A DNA stretch of 64,000 nt from Phycisphaerae bacterium (GTDB taxonomy: Bacteria > Planctomycetota > Phycisphaerae > UBA1845 > UTPLA1): assembly GCA_023150615.1 (NCBI GenBank), contig JAKLKO010000015.1, positions 1-64,000 of the forward strand, read 5' to 3'. Both the position numbers and the translations under genes were made by a program. The notes beneath the pieces were generated by a model. That model worked only from the letters and a program-made list of their open reading frames with translations, was not told the DNA's origin and made no database searches. Positions within the stretch are counted from its first letter, which is position 1, and each line of letters begins with the position of its first letter. This document shows positions 27,120-35,011 of this stretch, in pieces.

Positions 27120-28403
27120 CTACAGCCGGTCTTCGAGCGCCTGGATATCCACGCCATTCGTCGTGAGGTCGCAGTTCACGTCCGCGGCGGACCGTTCGGC
27201 CGGCGTTGCGCCGAGGGGGTTGATCAGGGTCTGCGTGAACGGGGGAATGTCGCTCACGCCGACGATGCCGTCGCCGTTGACATCGCCGCTGCACGGCAGG
27301 CGCACCGGCAGCACGGACATCTGTCGGACGTCGCCGACGATCGCGAGGCTGTTGGCGAAGAAGTCCGAGCGCTCGCCGGCGGACATGAACAGGTTGTCGG
27401 CGTCGGCGTCGTGCAGGCGGATCACGCGCTTCGTGCTGTTGTCGGTCACGAGCACGTCACCGTTGGCGAGGCTGACCACGTCGATCGCGGTGAAGTTGGC
27501 CTCCGACGTCTCCCAGACGACGACGGCCTCGCCGGCATCCTGCGCATCGCCGTCGCTGTTTGCGTCGGTCAGGCGGAGGAGCTGATCGATGCCGCCGGTC
27601 AGCAGTTGAAGCGTGTAGATGGCGCGGGGTCGCGCGGCGTCGAGCTCGAGGGCGGTGCCGGCCGTTGGCGTGATGCCGGAGGCGTTGGCGGCGTCCCAGA
27701 AGACGGAGAACTCGCCGGCGTCGTCGGCGCGGCCGTTCATGTTGGCGTCCGCGAAGCGATAGACGCCGTGCAGTCCGGACGATGAGTTGCGGAGGTAGCC
27801 GGCGTCGTCGGCGTCAAAGGCGATCTCCTGCGGGCTGTAGGGGCCGTTGCCAGGGCCGAACGCGCCGGTGGTGACGTAGTCGGTGACTTCGCCCGCGTCC
27901 TGACAGTCGCGGTCGGCGTTCAGGTCGACGAGGCGGTAGATGCCGTCGTTTCCGTTCGCGTTGCCGGCATTGACGACGTAGGCGCGGCCGAGGGAATCGA
28001 CGGCGGCGCCGGTGGGGAAGGCGAAGCTGACGCCGGAGAGATTGGTCACATCCGCGGCGACAATGCTGTCGAGCGCGTCCTGCGCATCACCATCGTAGTT
28101 CCGGTCACCGAGGAAATAGACGTTTCGATTGAGCTGATCGCCCATCAGCGCCAGTCCGCCGGCACCGACGTTCAGGCACGTGGGGTTCATGGGGCCGATC
28201 GTTCCGGCGCTATTGGCGGCGCTGAACCAGAGGAACACCTCGCCCGGCTCGTCGATGACGCCGTTGCCGTCGAGGTCGATGACGCGGTAGATCGCGTCGT
28301 TTGTTCGATCGTTGATGAGGAACTGCACCTGTGCCTGCGTCGCGGCCTGCGACGCGAGGCAAGCGAGCAGGGTCAGGACGGCGGTCGTCCTTGGGATCGA
28401 CAT
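27120..28403 (-). CDS. Secreted Asp-rich repeat protein with C-terminal dockerin-like module
   Basis: A 427-residue exported protein: signal peptide (TTAVLTLLACLASQAATQA), then a beta-propeller-like body carrying six copies of a short Asp/Gly motif about every 40-60 residues, such as DLDGNGVIDEPGE, DLNADRDCQDAGE, DANMNGRADDAGE and DANSDGDAQDAGE. These look like EF-hand/thrombospondin-type calcium loops ending in AGE. The C terminus (CSGDVNGDGIVGVSDIPPF and DVNCDLTTNGVDI) is the paired Ca-binding module common in Phycisphaerae secreted proteins. GGAGG lies eight bases before the ATG at 28403. Probable surface or extracellular role; ligand unknown. Confidence 0.78.
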   Translation of the reverse strand: MSIPRTTAVLTLLACLASQAATQAQVQFLINDRTNDAIYRVIDLDGNGVIDEPGEVFLWFSAANSAGTIGPMNPTCLNVGAGGLALMGDQLNRNVYFLGDRNYDGDAQDALDSIVAADVTNLSGVSFAFPTGAAVDSLGRAYVVNAGNANGNDGIYRLVDLNADRDCQDAGEVTDYVTTGAFGPGNGPYSPQEIAFDADDAGYLRNSSSGLHGVYRFADANMNGRADDAGEFSVFWDAANASGITPTAGTALELDAARPRAIYTLQLLTGGIDQLLRLTDANSDGDAQDAGEAVVVWETSEANFTAIDVVSLANGDVLVTDNSTKRVIRLHDADADNLFMSAGERSDFFANSLAIVGDVRQMSVLPVRLPCSGDVNGDGIVGVSDIPPFTQTLINPLGATPAERSAADVNCDLTTNGVDIQALEDRL

Positions 28404-28523
28404 CTTCCGGCCCTCCGGCATGGCGTGACGACACAAGCGTATCGAGAATGGCACGGCGGAATCAACGGCCGTGGTCGGGGGCGAGTCGGCGGCGCCGATC
28501 CGAAGTCGGCCGCCGCTGCGAGC

Positions 28524-28529
28524 TATAAT
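28524..28529 (+). promoter_or_regulatory. -10 box upstream of the AmrS-like gene
   Basis: A perfect TATAAT lies 26 bases before the ATG at 28556, with GGGAG between as ribosome site. No convincing -35 hexamer at 16-18 bases. Confidence 0.5.
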
Positions 28530-28555
28530 GCGACGGGCCGCCTGGGAGTTGCCTC

Positions 28556-29692
28556 ATGTCCCGGACCATGTCGCTCCGGACGCTTCTGAACGACAACACG
28601 CGATCGGCCGCGCCGGAGCTGATCCGCCGCGAGGCCGATCGGCACGGCGGGGCGGCGGCCATCCGCTGTTTGGCGTGCGGGCATCGGTGCCTGATCCGCG
28701 ATGGTCGGGCCGGGGTGTGCCGCGTGCGATTCAACCGCGGGGGCGAGCTGCGCGTTCCGGGGGGATACGTGGCGGGCGTGCAGGTCGATCCGATCGAGAA
28801 GAAGCCGTTCTACCACGCGTTTCCCGGGCGCGATGCGCTGTCGTTCGGCATGCTGGGGTGCGACTTTCACTGCGGCTATTGCCAGAACTGGGTGACGAGT
28901 CAGGCGCTGCGCGACGACGCGGCGGTGTCGCTGCCGGAGTTCTGTACGCCGGAGCAGATCGTGGAACTGGCGGTCGAGCACGATGCGCCGGTGATGGTGA
29001 GCACGTACAACGAGCCGCTGATCACGTCGGAGTGGGCGGTCGACGTATTCAAGCTGGCGCGCGAGCGCGGGATCGTGTGCGGCTACGTCAGCAACGGGAA
29101 CGGCACGCCGGAGGTGCTGGAGTTCATCCGGCCGTACGTCGATCTGTACAAGGTCGATCTGAAGGGGTTCGATGACAAGCACTATCGCGAGCTGGGGGGC
29201 GTGCTGTCGAACGTGCTCGACACGGTCCGGCGGCTGAAGGCGATGGGCTTCTGGGTCGAGATCGTCACGCTGGTGGTGCCGGGGTTCAACGATTCGGACG
29301 ACGAGCTGCGGCAGATCGCGGACTTCATCGCCTCGGTCTCGCCCGACATCCCGTGGCACATGACGGCGTTCCATCCGGATTACAAGATGCAGGACGTGCG
29401 GCGGACGCCGGCGGAGGCGCTGCTGCGGGCGTACGACATTGGTCGGCAGGCGGGGCTGCGGTTCTGCTATCCGGGGAACCTGCACGGCAGCGTGGGGGAG
29501 CGCGAGAACACGCGCTGCGCATCGTGCGGTGAGACACTGATCCGCCGCCGCGGGTTCTACGTCGAGGAGAACCGCATGGGTCCGCACGGGGCATGCCCGA
29601 AGTGCGGCGCGCGGACGCCGGGCGTCTGGGAGACGACCGCGCCGCGATGCTCGGACGGCGACGGCGTCCCGCGGCCGGTGCGGTTGAGATAG
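28556..29692 (+). CDS. AmmeMemoRadiSam-type radical SAM enzyme (AmrS-like)
   Basis: A 378-residue radical SAM protein. The [4Fe-4S] cluster ligands are Cys102, Cys106 and Cys109 in GCDFHCGYCQNW, the variant found in the AmmeMemoRadiSam system and pyruvate-formate-lyase-activase-like proteins. An N-terminal CLACGHRCLIRDGRAGVC set and a C-terminal CASCGETLI...CPKCG set likely bind further metal. STYNEPLI, GYVSNGNGTPEVLE and KVDLKGFDDKHYRELGG are family signatures. The AMMECR1 and Memo partners normally encoded alongside are absent from the window. Substrate unknown for the family. The ATG at 28556 is used; 28568 is an alternative. Confidence 0.88.
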   Translation: MSRTMSLRTLLNDNTRSAAPELIRREADRHGGAAAIRCLACGHRCLIRDGRAGVCRVRFNRGGELRVPGGYVAGVQVDPIEKKPFYHAFPGRDALSFGMLGCDFHCGYCQNWVTSQALRDDAAVSLPEFCTPEQIVELAVEHDAPVMVSTYNEPLITSEWAVDVFKLARERGIVCGYVSNGNGTPEVLEFIRPYVDLYKVDLKGFDDKHYRELGGVLSNVLDTVRRLKAMGFWVEIVTLVVPGFNDSDDELRQIADFIASVSPDIPWHMTAFHPDYKMQDVRRTPAEALLRAYDIGRQAGLRFCYPGNLHGSVGERENTRCASCGETLIRRRGFYVEENRMGPHGACPKCGARTPGVWETTAPRCSDGDGVPRPVRLR

Positions 29693-29708
29693 ACGGGGCG
29701 GATTCGGC

Positions 29709-30026
29709 CTACCTGGGGGAGATCTTCAGGAGATGGGCGACGCTGCCCAGGTCGCGGATGACGTCGGTAGTGGCGCGAATGGTGCACGAGGCGCCCTTCA
29801 TGGGCATGACGATCCGCGGCGCGTGCGGGCGCACGATCCAGATCCGACCGCCGCGTCGGCGCGGGTCGAAATTCTGCGTGCGGATCTTCTTGCGCTGCCG
29901 CGCGGCCCGTTGAGTCGCGGCGTCCTTCGCGAACAAGCGCGAGAGGGTCTTGGCGGCGCGCTCGCTGCGGGGATTGCGCGTCATCTCGAGCGTGACCATT
30001 GTTCCGGGCTTGATGTCCGGCAGCAT
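29709..30026 (-). CDS. Small basic conserved protein, function unknown
   Basis: A 105-residue Arg/Lys-rich protein with the segments KPGTMVTLEMTRNPRSERA, KTLSRLFAKDAATQRAARQRK and GGRIWIVRPHAPRIV. The middle helix is strongly basic and could contact nucleic acid; the flanks look like short beta strands. No family name recognised. Support for a real gene is strong: GGAGG six bases before the ATG and a good promoter upstream. It converges on the AmrS-like gene with 16 bp between stops. Confidence 0.7.
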   Translation of the reverse strand: MLPDIKPGTMVTLEMTRNPRSERAAKTLSRLFAKDAATQRAARQRKKIRTQNFDPRRRGGRIWIVRPHAPRIVMPMKGASCTIRATTDVIRDLGSVAHLLKISPR

Positions 30027-30055
30027 CGCTGACCTCCGTGGAAATCGAGCCCCGC

Positions 30056-30083
30056 AGTATATCCGACCTGTCCGGCCTGACAA
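30056..30083 (-). promoter_or_regulatory. Sigma-70-type promoter of the small basic protein gene
   Basis: On the minus strand TTGTCA (30083-30078), 16-base spacer, TATACT (30061-30056). Predicted transcription start near 30049, giving a leader of about 23 bases with a GGAGG ribosome site. Confidence 0.65.
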
Positions 30084-30242
30084 GCGACCGTCCTGCTCGC
30101 AAACCGCGGGCCAAACGGACGTTGCCGCGACCTGCATTCGCGGACGCGGCGCGGACGATCGGAACTAACGTGTCGGCGGCCGGCCGGTCTGATTCTGGTG
30201 GCCAGGACATCTGCCAGAATCGGGGGGCGGGAGGCGGCGGCG

Positions 30243-30671
30243 ATGAGCGGTGCGAGGAGGATCGGATTGCGAACACCAAGCCGCGGACCGGCCGTGGCCG
30301 GATGGGCCGTCCTGCTGGGGCTTGTCGGGGCGATGGCTGGTTGCGGCACCGGGATTTACGAGGACTTCGCGGGCTACCTTTACGAGGTGCGTCACGGCTA
30401 TTACCCGGGCCACGGCGATTACGTCGAGGTGGTCGACGATGATTCCTTCTCGTTCGGTTTCTCGTTCTTCGACTGGTTCGGTTCGTCGTTCGTGGGCGAT
30501 CCGTACCTGGACGGGTATTACGGCGGGTACTACGACGACGGATATTACTACGACGATGGGTATTACGATGATTACTACGACGGCTACTACGACGATGGGT
30601 ATTACGACGATTACTACGACGATTGGGAAGACGACGACGCGGATTGGTGGAACGACGATTGGGATGATTGA
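30243..30671 (+). CDS. Tyr/Asp/Gly-rich lipoprotein
   Basis: A 142-residue lipoprotein: signal segment with lipobox ending at Cys34 (LVGAMAGC), then about 50 ordinary residues, then a low-complexity tail of Tyr, Asp and Gly encoded by imperfect tandem repeats of TATTACGACGATGG-type units between about 30510 and 30640, ending in a Trp/Asp-rich stretch. The tail is highly acidic and aromatic, suggesting metal, polysaccharide or protein contacts at the cell envelope; no known domain. GGGAGG five bases before the ATG at 30243 decides the start over 30198. Its last 58 bp overlap the 3' end of the convergent MauE-like gene. Confidence 0.72.
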   Translation: MSGARRIGLRTPSRGPAVAGWAVLLGLVGAMAGCGTGIYEDFAGYLYEVRHGYYPGHGDYVEVVDDDSFSFGFSFFDWFGSSFVGDPYLDGYYGGYYDDGYYYDDGYYDDYYDGYYDDGYYDDYYDDWEDDDADWWNDDWDD

Positions 30672-31165
30672 CGTGCGGAGTACGCGAGCGGTCCCGGCGT
30701 GACCGATTCGTCCGCAAGCGGCGTCGAGTCGAGTCCGGGTCGCGCGCGATACCAGAGCACGGCCGCAGTCGCCAGGAGTAACCCCACGTCGAACAGCAGC
30801 GTCGAGATGCCTGCCTTGCGGTTTCCGCCGAAGCAGCCGCACGAGATGTCCAGTCCACGATAAAGCGCCGAGGCGATCGCCACGAGAAAGGCGAGCAGCA
30901 GCACGAGGACGATTTGCGCGCCGACGCGTCGCCAGGACATCGTCAACATGGCGATACCGGCCGACATTTCCCACCACGGCAGGATGAGCGCGATGGCGTT
31001 GATGTACTCGGTCTTGACGAGCTGGTAGCGCTTGATGTCGGTCGCAAAGGCCGCGGGGTCCGCGATCTTGACCGCTGCGGCGTATATAAAGACGCCGCCG
31101 ACGATCCACGCGAGGACCGTCCGCGGGACGCGCCAGGAATCGACGACCAACGCTTCGCCGTTCAT
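30614..31165 (-). CDS. MauE/DoxX-like membrane protein
   Basis: A 183-residue protein with four to five membrane helices. The motif GLDISCGCFGG after the third helix is the hallmark of MauE-type proteins, which belong to the DoxX/vitamin K epoxide reductase-like group and supply or handle reducing equivalents for periplasmic thiols. The two close cysteines are presumably redox active. The C-terminal Ser/Gln-rich tail (after the last helix) is the antisense of the neighbouring repeat gene and may be non-functional. Its ATG overlaps the stop of the rhodanese gene by four bases, so the two are translationally coupled. Confidence 0.83.
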   Translation of the reverse strand: MNGEALVVDSWRVPRTVLAWIVGGVFIYAAAVKIADPAAFATDIKRYQLVKTEYINAIALILPWWEMSAGIAMLTMSWRRVGAQIVLVLLLAFLVAIASALYRGLDISCGCFGGNRKAGISTLLFDVGLLLATAAVLWYRARPGLDSTPLADESVTPGPLAYSARQSSQSSFHQSASSSSQSS

Positions 31166-31656
31166 TCCATCCCCGTGGCGGTCGGCAGGTCGGGCTGCCG
31201 GCCGAGGACTTCCCAACCCGGTTCGAACAATCGCAAGTTCGCCTTGTCGAAGCCGTTACTGACAAGAAACTCGAACACCTCGTTGCTGGCCTCACAGTGG
31301 CCGCCGCCGCAGTAGATCACGATCAACCCATCGCGCGGGAGCGTCTGGAAGATGGTGTCGAGGTGCATTTCTTTTTCGGTGGATGGGATGTTGATTGCGC
31401 CGGCGAGGTGGCCGGCGGCGTACTCGTCAGACTTGCGGGCGTCGACGAAGGTGGCCGAAGCGCTCTGCACGTGCGTGCGGAGTTCATCGAGGCTCATCAT
31501 GACCGAGGCGCGGAGCTCGAGGTTCTCGCCTGGATTGGCGCTGACGTTCGGATCGCGCAGCCAGGGGAGCCGGTCGGGCCGCACGGCGTTGGCGTAGCCG
31601 GCGGCCGCGGTCGATACAACGAGCAGGACCAGCGCCTTTCGGGCGTTGTTCAGCAT
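31162..31656 (-). CDS. Exported rhodanese-like sulfurtransferase
   Basis: A 164-residue protein with an N-terminal membrane anchor or signal (ALVLLVVSTAAAGYANA) and a single rhodanese domain: FVDARKSDEYAAGHLAGAINIP and active-site loop YCGGGHCEASNEVFEFL with Cys116, plus a second Cys121 five residues on. Family members transfer sulfane sulfur or act as thiol carriers. The CxxxxC arrangement in the loop could allow a disulfide. It is sandwiched between a DUF1573 gene (40 bp upstream) and the coupled MauE-like gene, so a periplasmic thiol or sulfur relay is the likely theme. Confidence 0.88.
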   Translation of the reverse strand: MLNNARKALVLLVVSTAAAGYANAVRPDRLPWLRDPNVSANPGENLELRASVMMSLDELRTHVQSASATFVDARKSDEYAAGHLAGAINIPSTEKEMHLDTIFQTLPRDGLIVIYCGGGHCEASNEVFEFLVSNGFDKANLRLFEPGWEVLGRQPDLPTATGME

Positions 31657-31696
31657 CTCGAGCGATCCTCGATTCGTCGCGGGCGATGCGCGGCGG

Positions 31697-32983
31697 CTAG
31701 CCCTTGCCGTGACCGCCGGTGTCGGTCTTTGGCGGCGTTCCGGGCGTCTGTGCGGGCGTCCCGGAGGCCGGCGGCGGTGCCGTCGTCCGCTGGATTTCGA
31801 TCGGCCGCCGCATCTGGGGGTTGTTGGGCTTGGCCGCGACCGGCGTCGTTCGGATCGAGCCGATGGGGATCGAGAACGACTTGTGGTTCTCGTTGTCGGT
31901 CTCGAAGGAGAGCTTAAGCGCGTCGTTGTCGGGCACGGAGAAGCCGACCGGAAACTTCATGACAATGCGGAAGCGCTTGCCTGGCATGTCCTCGTGCAGG
32001 GTGGTCGCGACCTTTTCGTCGGAGACCTTGACATTGGTGATCTTGAGCGGTTTCTCGGTGTTGTTGGTGACGTAGACGGCGCGGTCGACGGCCTGCTGCA
32101 TCGCCCCTTGCGGGAGGATGAGCTTCTGCGGGTTGGCCTCCACGGCCGCGGGGACGTAGCACATGATGGGGATGGTGAGCTTGGCGAGCTTTGAGCTGTT
32201 GGTGTCGATGCTGATGTTGGCGCGGTTGGAGCCCATATTGAAGGGCGGCAGGGCGCTGACCTTCAACTCGAACTGCTGACCGGGTTTTACGGGCTTGACC
32301 TCGACGCGGAACATCGGGTTGTCGCTCTTGACGTTGGAGAGCTCGAGCGGCTCATCGGTCTTATTATCGATCGAGGCGGTCTGGGTCTTCTCCTTGCCGT
32401 CGGCGATCGAGCCGAAGTTGATGAAGTTCGGCTTGACCTCGATCGGCATCCAGACCTCGCCCTTGAGCCAGAGGGTGACGTTCTCGGAACCCGGCACGTT
32501 GCATGTGACGCTGATGGTCTTCTGGATCGGACCGTTCATGCGCTCGGTCTTGAGCAGGATGGGGATCTTGCCGGTCTTGCCAGGTTCGACCTTCTGGTCC
32601 CACTGGCCGGCCGTCGTGCAGCCGCAGCCGGGTCGCACGGCGGTGATCTCGAGCAGCGAGTTTCCACGGTTGGTGAACCAGAAGTCGTGGCGGATCGGTT
32701 CGCCGGACATGACGCGACCGAATTCGTAGGTCGGCGTGTCGAAGACGATCTGCGGACCTTCCCCCGGCTTGGCCGGCGCCGTGACCGAGCCGGGCGTCGG
32801 CGGCGGGTTCGTCGGCGGCGGGAGCGGCGGGACGGCGGGCTTCTGTGGATCGGCCGGGTTCTGAACGGCCGGTGGTGTCTGCGTCGGCGGCGGGTTTTCG
32901 GCCTGCACGCTGTTCGCGCCGGACAAGAGCAGCGCTACGACCAGGGACGACGTTGCGATACGACGAAGGTAGAACGGACGCAT
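31697..32983 (-). CDS. DUF1573-repeat exported protein
   Basis: A 428-residue protein with a signal peptide (RIATSSLVVALLLSGANSVQA), a Pro-rich linker of about 45 residues, and three Ig-like/ASPM-type beta domains. The first domain carries the DUF1573 signature: FDTPTYEFGRVMSGEPIRHDF, FTNRG, and PGCGCTTAG. A second Pro-rich tail ends the protein. DUF1573 proteins are abundant in Planctomycetota and Bacteroidota with unknown function; the paired cysteines fit a redox or metal role next to rhodanese and MauE. The start at 32983 has GAGGAAA six bases upstream; the frame to 33193 is an unneeded extension. Confidence 0.85.
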   Translation of the reverse strand: MRPFYLRRIATSSLVVALLLSGANSVQAENPPPTQTPPAVQNPADPQKPAVPPLPPPTNPPPTPGSVTAPAKPGEGPQIVFDTPTYEFGRVMSGEPIRHDFWFTNRGNSLLEITAVRPGCGCTTAGQWDQKVEPGKTGKIPILLKTERMNGPIQKTISVTCNVPGSENVTLWLKGEVWMPIEVKPNFINFGSIADGKEKTQTASIDNKTDEPLELSNVKSDNPMFRVEVKPVKPGQQFELKVSALPPFNMGSNRANISIDTNSSKLAKLTIPIMCYVPAAVEANPQKLILPQGAMQQAVDRAVYVTNNTEKPLKITNVKVSDEKVATTLHEDMPGKRFRIVMKFPVGFSVPDNDALKLSFETDNENHKSFSIPIGSIRTTPVAAKPNNPQMRRPIEIQRTTAPPPASGTPAQTPGTPPKTDTGGHGKG

Positions 32984-33158
32984 ACGTTTCCTCACTTGCT
33001 CTGCAACCAGACAATACCGGCTTGATCCGAGGGATCCGGGGCGGCGAATGTGTTTGCGACGGTCGTGAACTGACCTGTCGCGGCTCGCTTCCCGCGGACG
33101 CACTCCACGTAATGGCATAGACGACCGATGGGCCGGAGCGTCACCAGTCAAAGCGCGC

Positions 33159-33164
33159 ATTGTA
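33159..33164 (-). promoter_or_regulatory. Candidate -10 box for the DUF1573-rhodanese-MauE operon
   Basis: TACAAT on the minus strand, predicting a leader of about 170 bases before the DUF1573 start codon. No clear -35 box. The leader region (32984-33152) has no reading frame of its own. Confidence 0.3.
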
Positions 33165-33336
33165 GCAGAAAGGACGGCGATCGGGATGGCCACGGCGCGG
33201 GTGCGGCGCGGGTCCGGGAATGATTGTAACTTGTTGTAGGTGATTGATTTGCGAGTGCTGCCGGGATTCGGCCCGACGCGGCTCGATCGCCAGGGGTCGA
33301 ACCGCGTCGGTGCTCGCTCCGCCCGCTTGCGGAGTC

Positions 33337-33828
33337 TCAGCCCTTCGACGTGACCGCGATTCGTTTTGGTCGGCTGCCCGGGGCCTTCTTCAGGCGCATG
33401 GTCAGGACGCCATCGACGACCTCGGCCGAGACGTTGTCGGCGTCGACCTCGGCCGGCAGTCGGATGCGGCGTTGGAACGAGCCGTAGCGAGTCTCGCTGT
33501 GGACGAACCCGGCGGACTTGCGTTCATGCGTTTCGCGCTTCTCGCCGGTGATCGTCAGCACGTCGTCAGTGATGGAGACGTCGAGGTCCTTCGCTTGGAC
33601 ACCCGGGATCTCGGCGCGGACCGTGATCTCCTCGGGCGTCTCGGTCAGGTCGATGGCCGGTGCCCAGCGGTCGGACACGCCGTTGCGGAAGTCGAACATG
33701 CCGAACGGATCACGGAAGAACCGCTCGACGACGCGCTCCATCTCTTGCCGCAACTGGGTGAACGCCGCCGGGGCGATGTCGGTCATGGATTCGTTACGTC
33801 GCTTGTTTCTCCAAGGGATGATCGACAT
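33337..33828 (-). CDS. Small heat shock protein (Hsp20/alpha-crystallin)
   Basis: A 163-residue ATP-independent holdase. The alpha-crystallin domain spans about residues 60-150: APAIDLTETPEEITVRAEIPG, the conserved GEKRETHERK loop, FVHSETRYGSFQRRIRLP, and VVDGVLTMRLKK. The C terminus lacks a clear IxI oligomerisation motif (PKRIAVTS is closest). Start at 33828 (ATG with GGAGG eight bases upstream) is preferred over an in-frame GTG at 33837. It is the last of three tandem Hsp20 genes and probably shares their sigma-54 promoter. Confidence 0.92.
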   Translation of the reverse strand: MSIIPWRNKRRNESMTDIAPAAFTQLRQEMERVVERFFRDPFGMFDFRNGVSDRWAPAIDLTETPEEITVRAEIPGVQAKDLDVSITDDVLTITGEKRETHERKSAGFVHSETRYGSFQRRIRLPAEVDADNVSAEVVDGVLTMRLKKAPGSRPKRIAVTSKG

Positions 33829-33927
33829 GGTCTTCACCTCCTTTTCTGAAAGTCGAAGTCCACGTTTCGCCGTTTGCGCCGGGGCGCCGCGGATCGGCGC
33901 GGCGCCCCGGGTCCTCTCGTGTCCGCC

Positions 33928-34329
33928 TCAACCGGCGCGGACCGGGATTTTCCGCGGGCGGGCTTCCTCGGACTTCGGCAGGTGCAGCGTGAGGACGCCG
34001 TTGGCGATTTCGGCGGAGATCCGCTGGGCGTCGATCCACTCGCTGACCTCGAAGCTGCGATGGAAGTCGCCGACGCCGTATTCCCGCATCAGGTACGCCG
34101 TTTCATCGTTCTGTCGCGGCTCGATGCGGGCGTGGATGGTGAGCGTGCCGTTCTCGAAGCGGACGTCGATTCCGTCGCGTCGCGCGCCGGGGACATCGGC
34201 AATGACCAGCAGCTCTTCCGGCAACTCAAGGATGTCCACGTTCGGATGATAGACCTGGCCGTTGCGCGTCTGTTCGGCGCGCGTGGCCGGCCGTTCCTTC
34301 GTGCGGCTCAGTTCGGTCGTGGCAGGCAT
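33928..34329 (-). CDS. Small heat shock protein (Hsp20/alpha-crystallin)
   Basis: A 133-residue Hsp20 member with a short N-terminal arm. The alpha-crystallin domain begins with HPNVDILELPEELLVIADVPG and continues through YGVGDFHRSFEVSEWIDAQ and ANGVLTLHLPK to a PRKIPV ending, a plausible IxI/V-like tail. It is the most divergent of the three copies and lacks the usual Arg/Glu-rich GERR loop. GGAG lies nine bases before the ATG. Middle gene of the tandem array. Confidence 0.9.
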   Translation of the reverse strand: MPATTELSRTKERPATRAEQTRNGQVYHPNVDILELPEELLVIADVPGARRDGIDVRFENGTLTIHARIEPRQNDETAYLMREYGVGDFHRSFEVSEWIDAQRISAEIANGVLTLHLPKSEEARPRKIPVRAG

Positions 34330-34376
34330 GGCAATCGTCTCCTTTCTGGGTCGTTGTCGCGGCGCAACGCCGGCGC

Positions 34377-34829
34377 TTACTTTTCCAACATCCTGACTTC
34401 GATCTTCCGCGGTCGAACGGCCTCGGCCTTCGGAACGGTGACGCTCAGGACGCCGTCGCGCAGCTCGGCCGCAACCTTGTCATGCTCGATCGGTACGGCG
34501 AGGTGGATCGTGCGGGCGAACGAACCCATGCCGCGCTCGCGCCGATGGACCGACGCCGACTCGGGCGTGGTGTCTCGCCGCTCACCCTTGATGGTCAGTT
34601 CATCGCCCGAGACCAGGACCTCGATGTCAGACATCTTCAGGCCCGGCAGCTCGGCTTCGACGTAGATGTTCTGGGGATCCTCCCAGACGTTCATCGCGGG
34701 GAAACCGCGCGTCGGCAACATGCCGAACGGGTCCCAGGTCTGGAAGCTCGGCAGGACGTCGCTGAAGAGCTGGTCGATCTCGTCCCGCAACCGATGGATC
34801 GGATTCACCGTGTTTCGAGACAGCATCAT
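34377..34829 (-). CDS. Small heat shock protein (Hsp20/alpha-crystallin)
   Basis: A 150-residue classical Hsp20: N-terminal arm NPIHRLRDEIDQLFSDVLPSF, alpha-crystallin domain with NVWEDPQNIYVEAELPGLK, GERRDTTPESASVHRRERGMGSF, and DGVLSVTVPKAEAVRPRKIEV with an IEV tail motif. It binds unfolding proteins under heat or oxidative stress. GAGGAG eight bases before the ATG. It is first in the minus-strand trio and lies about 157 bases downstream of the predicted sigma-54 transcription start. Confidence 0.93.
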   Translation of the reverse strand: MMLSRNTVNPIHRLRDEIDQLFSDVLPSFQTWDPFGMLPTRGFPAMNVWEDPQNIYVEAELPGLKMSDIEVLVSGDELTIKGERRDTTPESASVHRRERGMGSFARTIHLAVPIEHDKVAAELRDGVLSVTVPKAEAVRPRKIEVRMLEK

Positions 34830-34968
34830 GGTTGGGTCTCCTCTCTTTCGTACTCCGTTTCAACCTCAATCCGGCCGACCTGTGACCGGCCTTCGGTCGC
34901 CTGACGTCGGCGGACCGACAGGTCGGGAGTTCGGCCATGCGCCGCGGCGCTGACGCCGGCCGCGGAAA

Positions 34969-34985
34969 TTGCGTGGCTCACGCAA
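34969..34985. repeat. Inverted repeat at the predicted hsp20 transcription start
   Basis: TTGCGTG-GCT-CACGCAA, a perfect 7-3-7 palindrome. Counting from the -12 element of the sigma-54 promoter, it begins at about +1 of the transcript. It can act as a DNA operator or as a 5'-end stem that protects the mRNA. It is not the CIRCE sequence. Confidence 0.5.
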
Positions 34986-34995
34986 GGACTGTGTT

Positions 34996-35011
34996 TGCAA
35001 ACCCCGTGCCA
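34996..35011 (-). promoter_or_regulatory. Sigma-54 (-24/-12) promoter of the hsp20 operon
   Basis: The minus strand reads TGGCACGGGGTTTGCA, preceded by C. It matches the RpoN consensus YTGGCACG-N4-TTGCW at every fixed position with correct spacing. The start of transcription should be near 34986. RpoN promoters need an enhancer-binding activator; none is encoded here. The 380-bp gap 34830-35211 holds no gene apart from this control region. Confidence 0.85.

Noticed and set aside
30510-30640. Short tandem DNA repeats considered as a CRISPR or satellite array
   Set aside because: The units are imperfect, about 15-30 bases, without spacers, and lie in a coherent lipoprotein reading frame with signal peptide and ribosome site.
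34969-34985. CIRCE operator for HrcA
   Set aside because: The arms (TTGCGTG/CACGCAA) and three-base gap do not match TTAGCACTC-N9-GAGTGCTAA.
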